This document shows positions 1-6,283 of a stretch of 8,353 nucleotides of DNA, piece by piece; position 1 is the first letter of the stretch; every line of letters begins with the position of its first letter. The DNA comes from Cacconaster sp045641345 (GTDB taxonomy: Bacteria > Bacteroidota > Bacteroidia > Bacteroidales > UBA932), in NCBI GenBank assembly GCA_045641345.1, contig JAZUGR010000027.1:1-8353 (forward strand), written 5' to 3'. Made by a program: the position numbers and the translations under genes. The notes under the pieces were generated by a model that was not told where the DNA came from, searched no databases, and was given only the letters and a program-made list of their open reading frames with translations.

Positions 1-2
1 CA

Positions 3-44
3 ACCCTTGAAGGCAAGGTGCTGACCCTCGAAGGCAATGTCGAT
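3..44 (+). repeat. 21-bp heptad-encoding tandem repeat, two copies visible
   Basis: Positions 3-23 and 24-44 encode TLEGKVL and TLEGNVD, with about three quarters of bases identical between copies. The period of seven residues with hydrophobic positions suggests a coiled-coil stalk. The array probably continues beyond the left edge. Confidence 0.65.
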
Positions 45-1100
45 AAGTTGCTTGCTATGATTCAGAGTGTCACCATTCTACCTGCATACACCGACGGAAG
101 CGTGGAGGCAGTGAAAGGCTGTCTCACCATCGACTTTGTAGTAAGCCCGGCCGCAGCGGTCAAGGGTGTCACCAAGGACAGCATCAAGGTGCTGGTTCAC
201 GAAGCCAAGGTTCAGACCAAGGCCGCATCATATGAAATTCTCTTGATTGAATCAGCCGATGTTAACGAAGCTACCGGCGACGTTACTATCACTGCCGATA
301 TCTCCAAAATAGCCCCTGCAGAGGACAAGGCTCTTACCGTAGCCGTCAACATCAAGAACGGCATCTCCAACTTCACCACGGAGTTCGTGCCGGTGACACT
401 TGCTGCGCCTGCACCACTTCCTGACGGTGCGCTTAAGGGCGTATTCAGCGTCAGCGCTACCAAAAAGGTTTACTTCTCGCCGGGCAACTTGTGGTATGGC
501 ACGGTCGGGGATGCTCAGACAGCAACTTTCAATTTCGAGGCTAACCAGTACAGCTCCGCAAGCAGTTGGGAAGCATCTCACGTGTCTCATTTCTATTGGA
601 GCCAGTCCGTTAATTCCGCAATAGCGGAAGAGTACGATTGGAACGGTAGCGCCGACGACGTATTTTTCACCAACGCGACCGAAACAACTGCGAAAGAGGG
701 CTTCACCGTCAATGTGAATGGTAAGAATCAGCAAGGTTGGCGCACGCTCTCCACCGCCGAGTGGCAGTATCTGTTCAACAACCATTCCAAGAAATGGGCT
801 ACGGTAAATGGAGTTGGAGGTTATGTGATAGCCCCGGACAATGTAACCCTGCAGGCTGAAAAAACGTCATACACAGCAACTGAACTGAACGATGCCAACC
901 TCGTCTTCCTTCCCGCTGCTGGCTACCGCAATGGTTCCTATGTCCTCGTTGTCGGCGACTACGGCCACTATTGGTCATCTACTGCGCACGCCGAGGACTA
1001 CGCGTACTTCGTGTCCTTCAGTAGCCCCGATGTCACCCCTGACGACTACGCCTACCGCAAATTCGGCTGCAGTGTACGCCTCGTGACAGAAGTCAAGTGA
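3..1100 (+). CDS. Surface protein with FISUMP/C-type-lectin-like C-terminal domain, 5' partial
   Basis: The frame is open to the left window edge, so the start codon lies outside; the GTG at 18 sits inside a repeat and is not a credible start. 365 residues are visible. Residues 1-14 are two copies of a heptad (TLEGKVL, TLEGNVD), the end of a probable coiled-coil stalk. Residues about 15-140 form a beta-rich, unrecognised region. Residues about 144-365 carry YFSPGNL, GWRTLSTAEW, GYRNG (from 307), YWSST (323-327) and a terminal SVRLV. That series is typical of FISUMP-type domains, which are related to the formylglycine-generating-enzyme/C-type-lectin fold. Family knowledge suggests a cell-surface ligand-binding protein in Bacteroidales; the ligand is unknown, and the export signal would be upstream of the window. 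The C-terminus resembles DGR target proteins (see findings). The gene is followed by a hairpin terminator. The domain family is fairly sure; the function is not. Confidence 0.85.
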   Translation, partial: TLEGKVLTLEGNVDKLLAMIQSVTILPAYTDGSVEAVKGCLTIDFVVSPAAAVKGVTKDSIKVLVHEAKVQTKAASYEILLIESADVNEATGDVTITADISKIAPAEDKALTVAVNIKNGISNFTTEFVPVTLAAPAPLPDGALKGVFSVSATKKVYFSPGNLWYGTVGDAQTATFNFEANQYSSASSWEASHVSHFYWSQSVNSAIAEEYDWNGSADDVFFTNATETTAKEGFTVNVNGKNQQGWRTLSTAEWQYLFNNHSKKWATVNGVGGYVIAPDNVTLQAEKTSYTATELNDANLVFLPAAGYRNGSYVLVVGDYGHYWSSTAHAEDYAYFVSFSSPDVTPDDYAYRKFGCSVRLVTEVK

Positions 1101-1132
1101 CATTCTTGCAATCAAACTGATAAAATCAAGTT

Positions 1133-1169
1133 GCGGTCTCTGCCAATTGGTAGGGACCGCTTCGTATTT
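1133..1169 (+). terminator. Hairpin terminator after the FISUMP-like gene
   Basis: 1133-1141 pairs with 1152-1160 (9 bp including one G-U, GCGGTC against GACCGC at the base), with a 10-nt loop. The trailing T tract is weak (TTCGTATTTG). It starts 33 nt after the stop codon of the upstream gene, a usual spacing for an intrinsic terminator. Confidence 0.55.
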
Positions 1170-1262
1170 GTAGGCACCTAGGCCTCTACGTCGATCTGGA
1201 GGCGCTTACGGAAAACTCAGAAAGCCAAAGAATAACATCAATCAAAGCTATTTGAAATAAGG

Positions 1263-1307
1263 TAACCCCCGAATGTCGTATTAAACACATTCGGGGGTTA
1301 TGTTTTT
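1263..1307 (+). terminator. Strong intrinsic terminator upstream of the S9 peptidase gene
   Basis: 1263-1276 and 1287-1300 form a perfect 14-bp stem containing a CCCCC/GGGGG block, with a 10-nt loop. It is followed by TGTTTTTC at 1301-1308, a good plus-strand T tract. No gene lies between it and the terminator at 1133, so it looks like a second stop for upstream transcription that insulates the promoter just downstream. On the minus strand the flank is not a T tract. Confidence 0.8.
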
Positions 1308-1336
1308 CACTCTTTTCAGCCGTATCCAGCCTCGCG

Positions 1337-1369
1337 GTTGCAATATATCAATTTCAGTTGTTAACTTTG
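1337..1369 (+). promoter_or_regulatory. Bacteroidetes-type promoter of the S9 peptidase gene
   Basis: TAACTTTG at 1362-1369 matches the TAnnTTTG -7 element exactly. GTTG at 1337-1340 (consensus TTTG) lies 21 nt upstream as the -33 element. The expected transcription start, about 5-7 nt after the -7 box, falls at about 1374-1376, immediately before the ATG at 1377, predicting a leaderless or almost leaderless mRNA. Confidence 0.65.
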
Positions 1370-1376
1370 TATCGCT

Positions 1377-3152
1377 ATGAAACGTCTCCTTTCCACCATT
1401 TTCGCGACTGCGGCAATGGCTGCAGCAATGACAGCGGCCGTCAGCGCGCAGGCTCAGACTCAGGCGGCAGCCATCGGCACGCCAGCGCAGGCACAAACCA
1501 TACAGCTTCCTATAAGCAACAATCCTGAAATCACGTACGGCGAGACGGTGTCGCGCCACGAGTTCGGCATCGACACGGGTATCTTCCGCTCACCCGACGG
1601 AAGCCTGCTGGCAGTCTATAAAAAGGACGAGAGCCGCGTGACGGACTTCCCACTGCTCGACATATCAACCCGCACCGGCAGCCTCAGAAACATCAAGTAT
1701 CCTATGAACGGAATGGCTTCGGAGCGCATCTCCCTCTGCATCTGCGACACGCTCGGCAACATAAAGTGCGAGATCATCCCCACCGAATTCACCGGGGAAC
1801 GCTACCTCACCCAGGTGTGCTGGAGCCCCGACAGCAGGTACATCTTCATCCAGGTACTCTCCCGCACCCAGCACGAGGAGCATCTGAATATGTACCGTGC
1901 ATCGGACGGCAGTTTCGTGAGGACGCTGCTCACCGAGCACAACGATGCCTGGATAGAGCCGCAGGACATCCTGCGCCCCATCCCCGGGTCTGCCGACTAC
2001 ATCTACACCACCGACAACCGCGACGGCTACAAGAACCTTTACCGCATCGACACTCTCGGCAACATCCGCCGCCTCACCTGCGTTGATGCGGATGTCAAGT
2101 TCGCCGCCACCGACGGCCGCAGACTCTATTATACCTCTGCCGAAGTCTCCCCGATAGAGAATCACCTCTTTTGTCTCGACCTCAGGAAGCCTTCCCGCAA
2201 GGCAGTGCGTCTAACCCCCGAAAGCGGATGGCACACCATCACCGTGGCGGAGGATTGCAGGAGTTTCGAAGACAAATGGAGCAGCCTCGACGAGCCCGTC
2301 TCTACGGTGCGGAGAAGCACCGCGGACGGTTCGATTCTGGAAGTAATCAAGCCGGCAGATGAAAAGCTGAAGGAGAAGGCGCGTCCCGGAATCTCCCTCG
2401 GAAGCTTCAAATCGGCCGACGGTGCATTCGACAACCATTACCGCCTCGTCAAGCCGATGGACTTCGACCCGGCAGGGAAATATCCCCTCGTGGTGTATGT
2501 GTATGGCGGCCCCCACAGCCAGATGGTGCAGAATGCCTGGAACGGAAGGATGCGCAGGATAGAGGAACTTCTCTCCGCCAAGGGGATAGCCTGTTTCTCG
2601 ATTGACGGACGCGGCACATCCAACCGCGGAGCGGCTTACGAGAAGGCCATCAACCGGCAGTGCGGCAAAGTGGAGATGGAGGACCAGATTGCCGCTCTCA
2701 AGGCTCTGCTCGCCGAAAACCGGTGGATTGACTCTTCAAGAGTGGGAGTGGCAGGATGGAGCTACGGCGGATTTATGACCATCTCCCTCATCACGCACTA
2801 CCCAGGATACTTCAAGGCCGCCGCGTGCGGAGGCCCCGTGATAGATTGGAAGTGGTACGAAGTGATGTACGGCGAGAGATATATGGACACCCCGGAGACC
2901 AATCCCGAAGGGTTCGCATCGACCACCCTTATGGGTCACGCCGGGGAGGTGAAATGCCCGCTGCTCATCTGCCAGGGTATGATAGACGACACCGTGCTCC
3001 CCATCAATTCCCTGAGCTTCACCCAGGAATGCGTGGAGAAGGGTGTCCAGATAGATTATTTCCCGTATCCCCGCTCGGAGCACAACGTAAAGGGAGCGTG
3101 GAGGCAGCACCTCTACGACAAGTTCGTGGAGTTCTTCACCTCCCGTCTATAG
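1377..3152 (+). CDS. Exported DPP4-like S9 family serine peptidase
   Basis: This 591-aa protein is a probable periplasmic or surface dipeptidyl/tripeptidyl peptidase that removes short N-terminal peptides, often after proline. Residues 1-25 or so are a signal peptide (MKR, then an Ala-rich hydrophobic stretch ending VSAQAQ), which supports the start at 1377. Residues about 40-335 form a DPPIV_N-type beta-propeller, with a Glu (E194, in WIEP) that could anchor the substrate N-terminus. Residues about 340-591 are the alpha/beta hydrolase: Y376 in YGGPHSQ matches the DPP4 oxyanion tyrosine, Ser462 in GWSYGG is the nucleophile, Asp537 in GMIDD and His569 in SEHNVKG complete the triad, and Y494 and Y498 match the S1-pocket tyrosines. 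It is shorter than the usual 700-740 aa, the missing length being in the propeller. Peptidase class is sure; exact specificity is inferred. Its stop codon overlaps the end of dnaG on the other strand. Confidence 0.93.
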   Translation: MKRLLSTIFATAAMAAAMTAAVSAQAQTQAAAIGTPAQAQTIQLPISNNPEITYGETVSRHEFGIDTGIFRSPDGSLLAVYKKDESRVTDFPLLDISTRTGSLRNIKYPMNGMASERISLCICDTLGNIKCEIIPTEFTGERYLTQVCWSPDSRYIFIQVLSRTQHEEHLNMYRASDGSFVRTLLTEHNDAWIEPQDILRPIPGSADYIYTTDNRDGYKNLYRIDTLGNIRRLTCVDADVKFAATDGRRLYYTSAEVSPIENHLFCLDLRKPSRKAVRLTPESGWHTITVAEDCRSFEDKWSSLDEPVSTVRRSTADGSILEVIKPADEKLKEKARPGISLGSFKSADGAFDNHYRLVKPMDFDPAGKYPLVVYVYGGPHSQMVQNAWNGRMRRIEELLSAKGIACFSIDGRGTSNRGAAYEKAINRQCGKVEMEDQIAALKALLAENRWIDSSRVGVAGWSYGGFMTISLITHYPGYFKAAACGGPVIDWKWYEVMYGERYMDTPETNPEGFASTTLMGHAGEVKCPLLICQGMIDDTVLPINSLSFTQECVEKGVQIDYFPYPRSEHNVKGAWRQHLYDKFVEFFTSRL

Positions 3153-5141
3153 CCTGTTCAATTCTTTGGAAATGGCCAGTTTGGCCTTGTTGAAAAGCTG
3201 GAGCTGCTGCACCAGCGTCTTCTGCAGTTCCATGTCACAGGAGTGCTGCGCGTCGTTTATCCGGCGGGACAGGTCATTGCACCTCTGCTCGATTATCCTG
3301 AGTTTGTAGATGCCGAGAGCCTTGGGGACCACATCCCCCAGCCTTTGGCATTCGGGCTCCAGTGACTCGCGGTACAACTGCACGGTAAGCTGCTGGTCGT
3401 CGATGAGCATATTGAGGCATTCGCCGAGTATCCCCGGATCGACGTCGCGCGAGAAATGCGCCATCACGGCCTCCTGCCGCGAAATATACTCCGCCGGTGC
3501 GGAATCCTCTGACGGGGCTGCCGGCAGGGAACCGACAAACGAAAAATATTCGTCGAATATCTCGCGGTAGATGCCGTTTGACAGCACGAGCGAATCATCA
3601 GCCAGCGACTGGTTTATGAAAGCATCCACCGTGAAGCCGTCCTTGAGGGGATAGCAGCCGAATTTGAGCAGGTAATAAACAATCTCCCTTTCCTGGACTG
3701 CCAGGTAAGGGTTGGCAAGGGATGATTGCCCGCCTTCATCCTGAGGCTGGCGAACATCTTCCTTCTCTTCCGGCAAGGGTGCAGGAGCAGTGGCTGAAGA
3801 TGGTGCCGCCGAGGAGCGCATACGGTCGAATTTGAGCTTCTTTTCACGGAATTCGGCAATCCGGGCCAGAACGTCATCGACCGACTGCGAGAAACGGGCG
3901 GCGACGGTTTCAACATACAGGCTGCGCAGGATTGGATCGGGGATTACCGAAATGCTCTGGATTATGTCGTTTATCAGACGGGCCTTCATAATGGGGTCGG
4001 AACCCATCGTTTTTTCGGCAAGATCGCTCTTGAACTTTATGAAATCGCATTCGTTTTCCCCGATATACTCAAGTATCTCGGCAGTCGTATGCGATTTGGC
4101 AAACGAATCCGGGTCGTCTTCGGGGGGAAGCAGCACCACCTTGACGTGCATCCCCTCCTGGAGCACGAGATCCGTGCCGCGCAATGCCGCCTTGATTCCG
4201 GCCTCGTCGCCGTCGTACATTATCGTTATGTTCGACGTAAAGCGCTTTATCAGGCGTATCTGCCCCTCGGTGAGAGAGGTGCCCGAGGAGGCCACCACAT
4301 TCTCTATCCCGCTCTGGTGCATCGATATCACGTCGGCGTAACCTTCGACCAGAATGCACTTGTCGGCCTTGCCTATCGCCCCCTTGGCCTGGAAAATGCC
4401 GTAGAGCGAACGGCTCTTGTCGTAAATCTCGCTCTGCGGGCTGTTGACATACTTGGCCACGCTCTTGTCTGACTTGAGTGTGCGGCCGCCGAATGCTATG
4501 ACCCTCCCGCTTATGGAATATATCGGAAAAATGACCCTGTCGAAGAATCTGTCGGCGATATCACCGTTGTCCCTTTCGACGGCAAGGCCGCTCTCCACCA
4601 GATACTCTTTCTTATAGCCTTTCCTTATTGCCTGGGCGACAAGCGAAGGCTCGCGGAGAGGGGCATAACCGAGCCCGAACCTGCGTATGGTATCGTCGGT
4701 GAACTTGCGCTCCCTGAAATACGAAAGGCCCACGCTGCGGCCGTAGGGGTCGTTCCAGAGTACATCCTGGAAGAATTTGCTTGCTTCTTCCGACACCACC
4801 AGCAGGCTCTCGTACTTCAAACGCTCCGCAATCTCCTGCGGGGTCTCCTCCTTCTCCTTGACCTCGATATGATATTTGTCGGCAAGATACCGAAGCGCCT
4901 CGGCGTAACTCAGGTGCTCGTGCTCCATCACGAAGGTCACGGCATTGCCGGCCTTGCCGCACGAAAAGCACTTGAAGATGCCGCGTGTGGGAGAGACGCT
5001 CATCGAAGGGTTCTTGTCCTGATGGAAAGGGCATATCCCCCAATAGTTCGCCCCCTTCTTGCGCAGAGATACGAAGTCACCCACGACTTCCTCAATCCTT
5101 GCGGCATCGAGAATGCGTTCCTTGGTGGAAATATCTATCAT
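3147..5141 (-). CDS. dnaG: DNA primase DnaG
   Basis: Synthesises RNA primers for replication in the cytosol together with the replicative helicase DnaB. The 664 aa are of normal length. Residues 1-100 are the zinc-binding CHC2 domain, with C37, H40, C58 and C61 (CPFH...CFSCG). Residues about 120-370 are the catalytic core: the TOPRIM motifs are VEGYADV with E266 and YDGDEAG with D310 and D312, one position from the E. coli residues E265, D309 and D311. A charged, Ala/Pro-rich linker lies at about 435-475, followed by a helical C-terminal region matching the helicase-binding domain in position. The ATG at 5141 is fixed by the conserved zinc-domain N-terminus and overlaps the stop of the upstream HU-like gene by 4 nt (ATGA), implying translational coupling. 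The gene is not next to rpsU or rpoD as in the E. coli macromolecular-synthesis operon. Its TAG lies within the CTATAG shared with the convergent peptidase gene. Confidence 0.97.
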   Translation of the reverse strand: MIDISTKERILDAARIEEVVGDFVSLRKKGANYWGICPFHQDKNPSMSVSPTRGIFKCFSCGKAGNAVTFVMEHEHLSYAEALRYLADKYHIEVKEKEETPQEIAERLKYESLLVVSEEASKFFQDVLWNDPYGRSVGLSYFRERKFTDDTIRRFGLGYAPLREPSLVAQAIRKGYKKEYLVESGLAVERDNGDIADRFFDRVIFPIYSISGRVIAFGGRTLKSDKSVAKYVNSPQSEIYDKSRSLYGIFQAKGAIGKADKCILVEGYADVISMHQSGIENVVASSGTSLTEGQIRLIKRFTSNITIMYDGDEAGIKAALRGTDLVLQEGMHVKVVLLPPEDDPDSFAKSHTTAEILEYIGENECDFIKFKSDLAEKTMGSDPIMKARLINDIIQSISVIPDPILRSLYVETVAARFSQSVDDVLARIAEFREKKLKFDRMRSSAAPSSATAPAPLPEEKEDVRQPQDEGGQSSLANPYLAVQEREIVYYLLKFGCYPLKDGFTVDAFINQSLADDSLVLSNGIYREIFDEYFSFVGSLPAAPSEDSAPAEYISRQEAVMAHFSRDVDPGILGECLNMLIDDQQLTVQLYRESLEPECQRLGDVVPKALGIYKLRIIEQRCNDLSRRINDAQHSCDMELQKTLVQQLQLFNKAKLAISKELNRL

Positions 5142-5944
5142 CGATTCTCCTGGATAAGCTGCAACTCTTCGGTTGTGTAGAGAATCCTGTCGACCAGTTC
5201 TTCGGGGAGGATTCTGGCCGAAAGCAACAGGATGGCTATCACAAGGGCCACAATGCTCAATACGGCCAGAGATACCTGCCGGAAACGGCCGGGAGTCACC
5301 TCATCCTTGTGAGTAACCTTGCCGTTGCCTGCAAAAGAGGCAGGTACCGGGGTGTCATCGCACCGGCTCTGACAACCGTCACCCACCCGCTCTTCATATA
5401 TTTCGCGTATGTCCCTGCTCGAAGATGGGGTACTGTCGATCTCAGGCAGAGCCGGCACGGGAACGGGGCATACCGCCGCCTTGGGAGGCTGCTCCTGAAC
5501 GCCGCGCGAAGCGGAATTCTGACGCAGGCATATCGGTGCCAGACCAAGCCCTTCAGGATAGATATCGAGGCCCTCGTCGGGCACGAAGAAATAATCGTGG
5601 TGTGAAGTGGCCTTCATACTGCCGAGGCCCGGAAGGACACAAAGCCTGTTGCCGTCGAGTTCCGACCTGATACGGCCCAGACACCATTGCAGTTCTGATT
5701 CGGCCTGCTCTACCGTAACGTTGAGGCAGTTGCTTATGCAATCAAGCACGAGAGCTCCGGAGTCTCTGCCGACTTCGGCCTTCTCGAAATACATTCTGCG
5801 GTAAGGAGGATTGATGGTATTGCCAAGGTCGGAGAAACTGGCACCCATCAGTTCGGCATGGAAAACACCCAGACCCGGCACGTTGACTTGATCGTGGTCA
5901 ACTATCAGGTCTTTGATGCACTTCGAAAATACGCCGATTTCCAT
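5138..5944 (-). CDS. HU-CCDC81-type domain protein with one transmembrane segment
   Basis: The protein has 268 aa. Residues 1-60 (KCIKDLIVDHDQVNVPGLGV onward, then an INPPYRRMYF segment) match the N-terminal bacterial HU-CCDC81 domain. Residues about 60-135 (NRLCVLPGLGSM, then YFFVPDEGLDIYPEGLGL) match the second one. Both are relatives of the HU/IHF nucleoid protein fold common in Bacteroidetes. Residues 136-220 are a Pro/Ser-rich linker. Residues about 223-243 form one transmembrane helix preceded by Arg, suggesting the HU part stays in the cytosol. The 25-residue tail is acidic, and the periplasmic SPOR domain common in relatives is absent. The start at 5944 was chosen because it begins at the conserved domain; a longer frame to 5995 would run into tRNA-Leu. 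It precedes dnaG with a 4-nt overlap. Known members are poorly characterised; a role in membrane-linked DNA or envelope organisation is only inference. Confidence 0.8.
   Translation of the reverse strand: MEIGVFSKCIKDLIVDHDQVNVPGLGVFHAELMGASFSDLGNTINPPYRRMYFEKAEVGRDSGALVLDCISNCLNVTVEQAESELQWCLGRIRSELDGNRLCVLPGLGSMKATSHHDYFFVPDEGLDIYPEGLGLAPICLRQNSASRGVQEQPPKAAVCPVPVPALPEIDSTPSSSRDIREIYEERVGDGCQSRCDDTPVPASFAGNGKVTHKDEVTPGRFRQVSLAVLSIVALVIAILLLSARILPEELVDRILYTTEELQLIQENR
5146..5151 (-). promoter_or_regulatory. Shine-Dalgarno-like sequence of dnaG
   Basis: AGGAGA on the minus strand lies 4 nt before the dnaG ATG, inside the last codons of the HU-like gene. Most genes here lack such a site, so with the ATGA overlap it supports re-initiation at dnaG. 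The spacing is short. Confidence 0.4.
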
Positions 5945-5965
5945 TGTCAGAGTCCACCACGGTAG

Positions 5966-6053
5966 TGGTGCCCGGAACAGGGCTCGAACCTGCACAGCGT
6001 TAACGGCTACTAGTGCCTGAAACTAGCGCGTCTACCAATTCCGCCATCCGGGC
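5966..6053 (-). tRNA. tRNA-Leu(CAG)
   Basis: The acceptor stem pairs GCCCGGA (5' end at 6053) with TCCGGGC, followed by discriminator A at 5969 and an encoded CCA (5968-5966). The anticodon loop TTCAGGC closed by CTAGT/ACTAG reads CAG, decoding CUG leucine codons. A class II variable arm (AGCCG, loop TTAA, CGGCT) confirms Leu. This is the only tRNA in the window with a genomic CCA. The HU-like gene starts 21 nt downstream on the same strand. Confidence 0.97.
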
Positions 6054-6062
6054 TTTGTTTTG

Positions 6063-6070
6063 CAAAGATA
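6063..6070 (-). promoter_or_regulatory. Probable -7 element for tRNA-Leu and the HU-like/dnaG genes
   Basis: TATCTTTG on the minus strand matches TAnnTTTG exactly and predicts a start a few nt before the tRNA-Leu 5' end at 6053. No clear TTTG is seen 19-21 nt upstream, so the -33 element is weak or missing. There is no other obvious promoter for the HU-like gene and dnaG in the 21-nt gap after the tRNA. Confidence 0.5.
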
Positions 6071-6089
6071 TGAATTATTTCGCAAATAA

Positions 6090-6121
6090 TTTGGCGTTGA
6101 AAAGAAAAAGTTATAAATTTG
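6090..6121 (+). promoter_or_regulatory. Bacteroidetes-type promoter of tRNA-Asn
   Basis: TTTG at 6090-6093 and TAAATTTG at 6114-6121 match both consensus elements exactly, with a 20-nt spacer. The predicted start at about 6127 leaves a leader of about 23 nt before tRNA-Asn. It lies back to back with the tRNA-Leu promoter. Confidence 0.8.
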
Positions 6122-6149
6122 CACTCCCAAAAGAAATGGGGCCAACAAT

Positions 6150-6223
6150 TCCTCAATAGCTCAGTTGGTTAGAGCACCTGACTGTTAATCAGGGGGTCGT
6201 AGGTTCAAGTCCTACTTGAGGAG
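6150..6223 (+). tRNA. tRNA-Asn(GTT)
   Basis: Acceptor TCCTCAA pairs with TTGAGGA, with discriminator G at 6223. Anticodon stem CCTGA/TCAGG encloses loop CTGTTAA, reading GTT (asparagine). The T arm is GTAGG-TTCAAGT-CCTAC. CCA is not encoded (CCC follows). It has its own promoter and terminator, so it looks like a single-gene unit. Confidence 0.97.
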
Positions 6224-6226
6224 CCC

Positions 6227-6259
6227 AAAAAGCCGAAGCGGTAACGCCTCGGCTTTTTT
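6227..6259. terminator. Bidirectional terminator between tRNA-Asn and yitT
   Basis: AGCCGA (6231-6236) pairs with TCGGCT (6249-6254); after one mismatch, GCG pairs with CGC around a GTAA loop. T6 follows on the plus strand (6254-6259) and A5 precedes it (6227-6231), giving a T tract on the minus strand too. It serves tRNA-Asn, which ends at 6223, and the convergent YitT gene, whose stop is at 6284. Confidence 0.88.
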
Positions 6260-6283
6260 GTTTGAGAAAGGTGGACCCGGGAA

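Noticed and set aside
18..20. GTG at 18 as start of the first gene
   Set aside because: The frame is open to the edge and the codon sits inside a heptad repeat, so the gene is 5' partial.
1665..2165. Open frame of 166 codons on the minus strand, and other long frames opposite or within the peptidase and dnaG genes
   Set aside because: They are shadows of clearly conserved coding frames in GC-rich DNA, with no recognisable domain.
5945..5995. Longer N-terminus of the HU-like protein (start at 5995)
   Set aside because: The extra 17 residues would be translated from the 3' half of tRNA-Leu, and the conserved domain begins at the ATG at 5944.
6150..6283. tRNA-Asn as an integration (att) site
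   Set aside because: No integrase gene and no repeat of the tRNA 3' end is seen; the tRNA is followed by a normal terminator.
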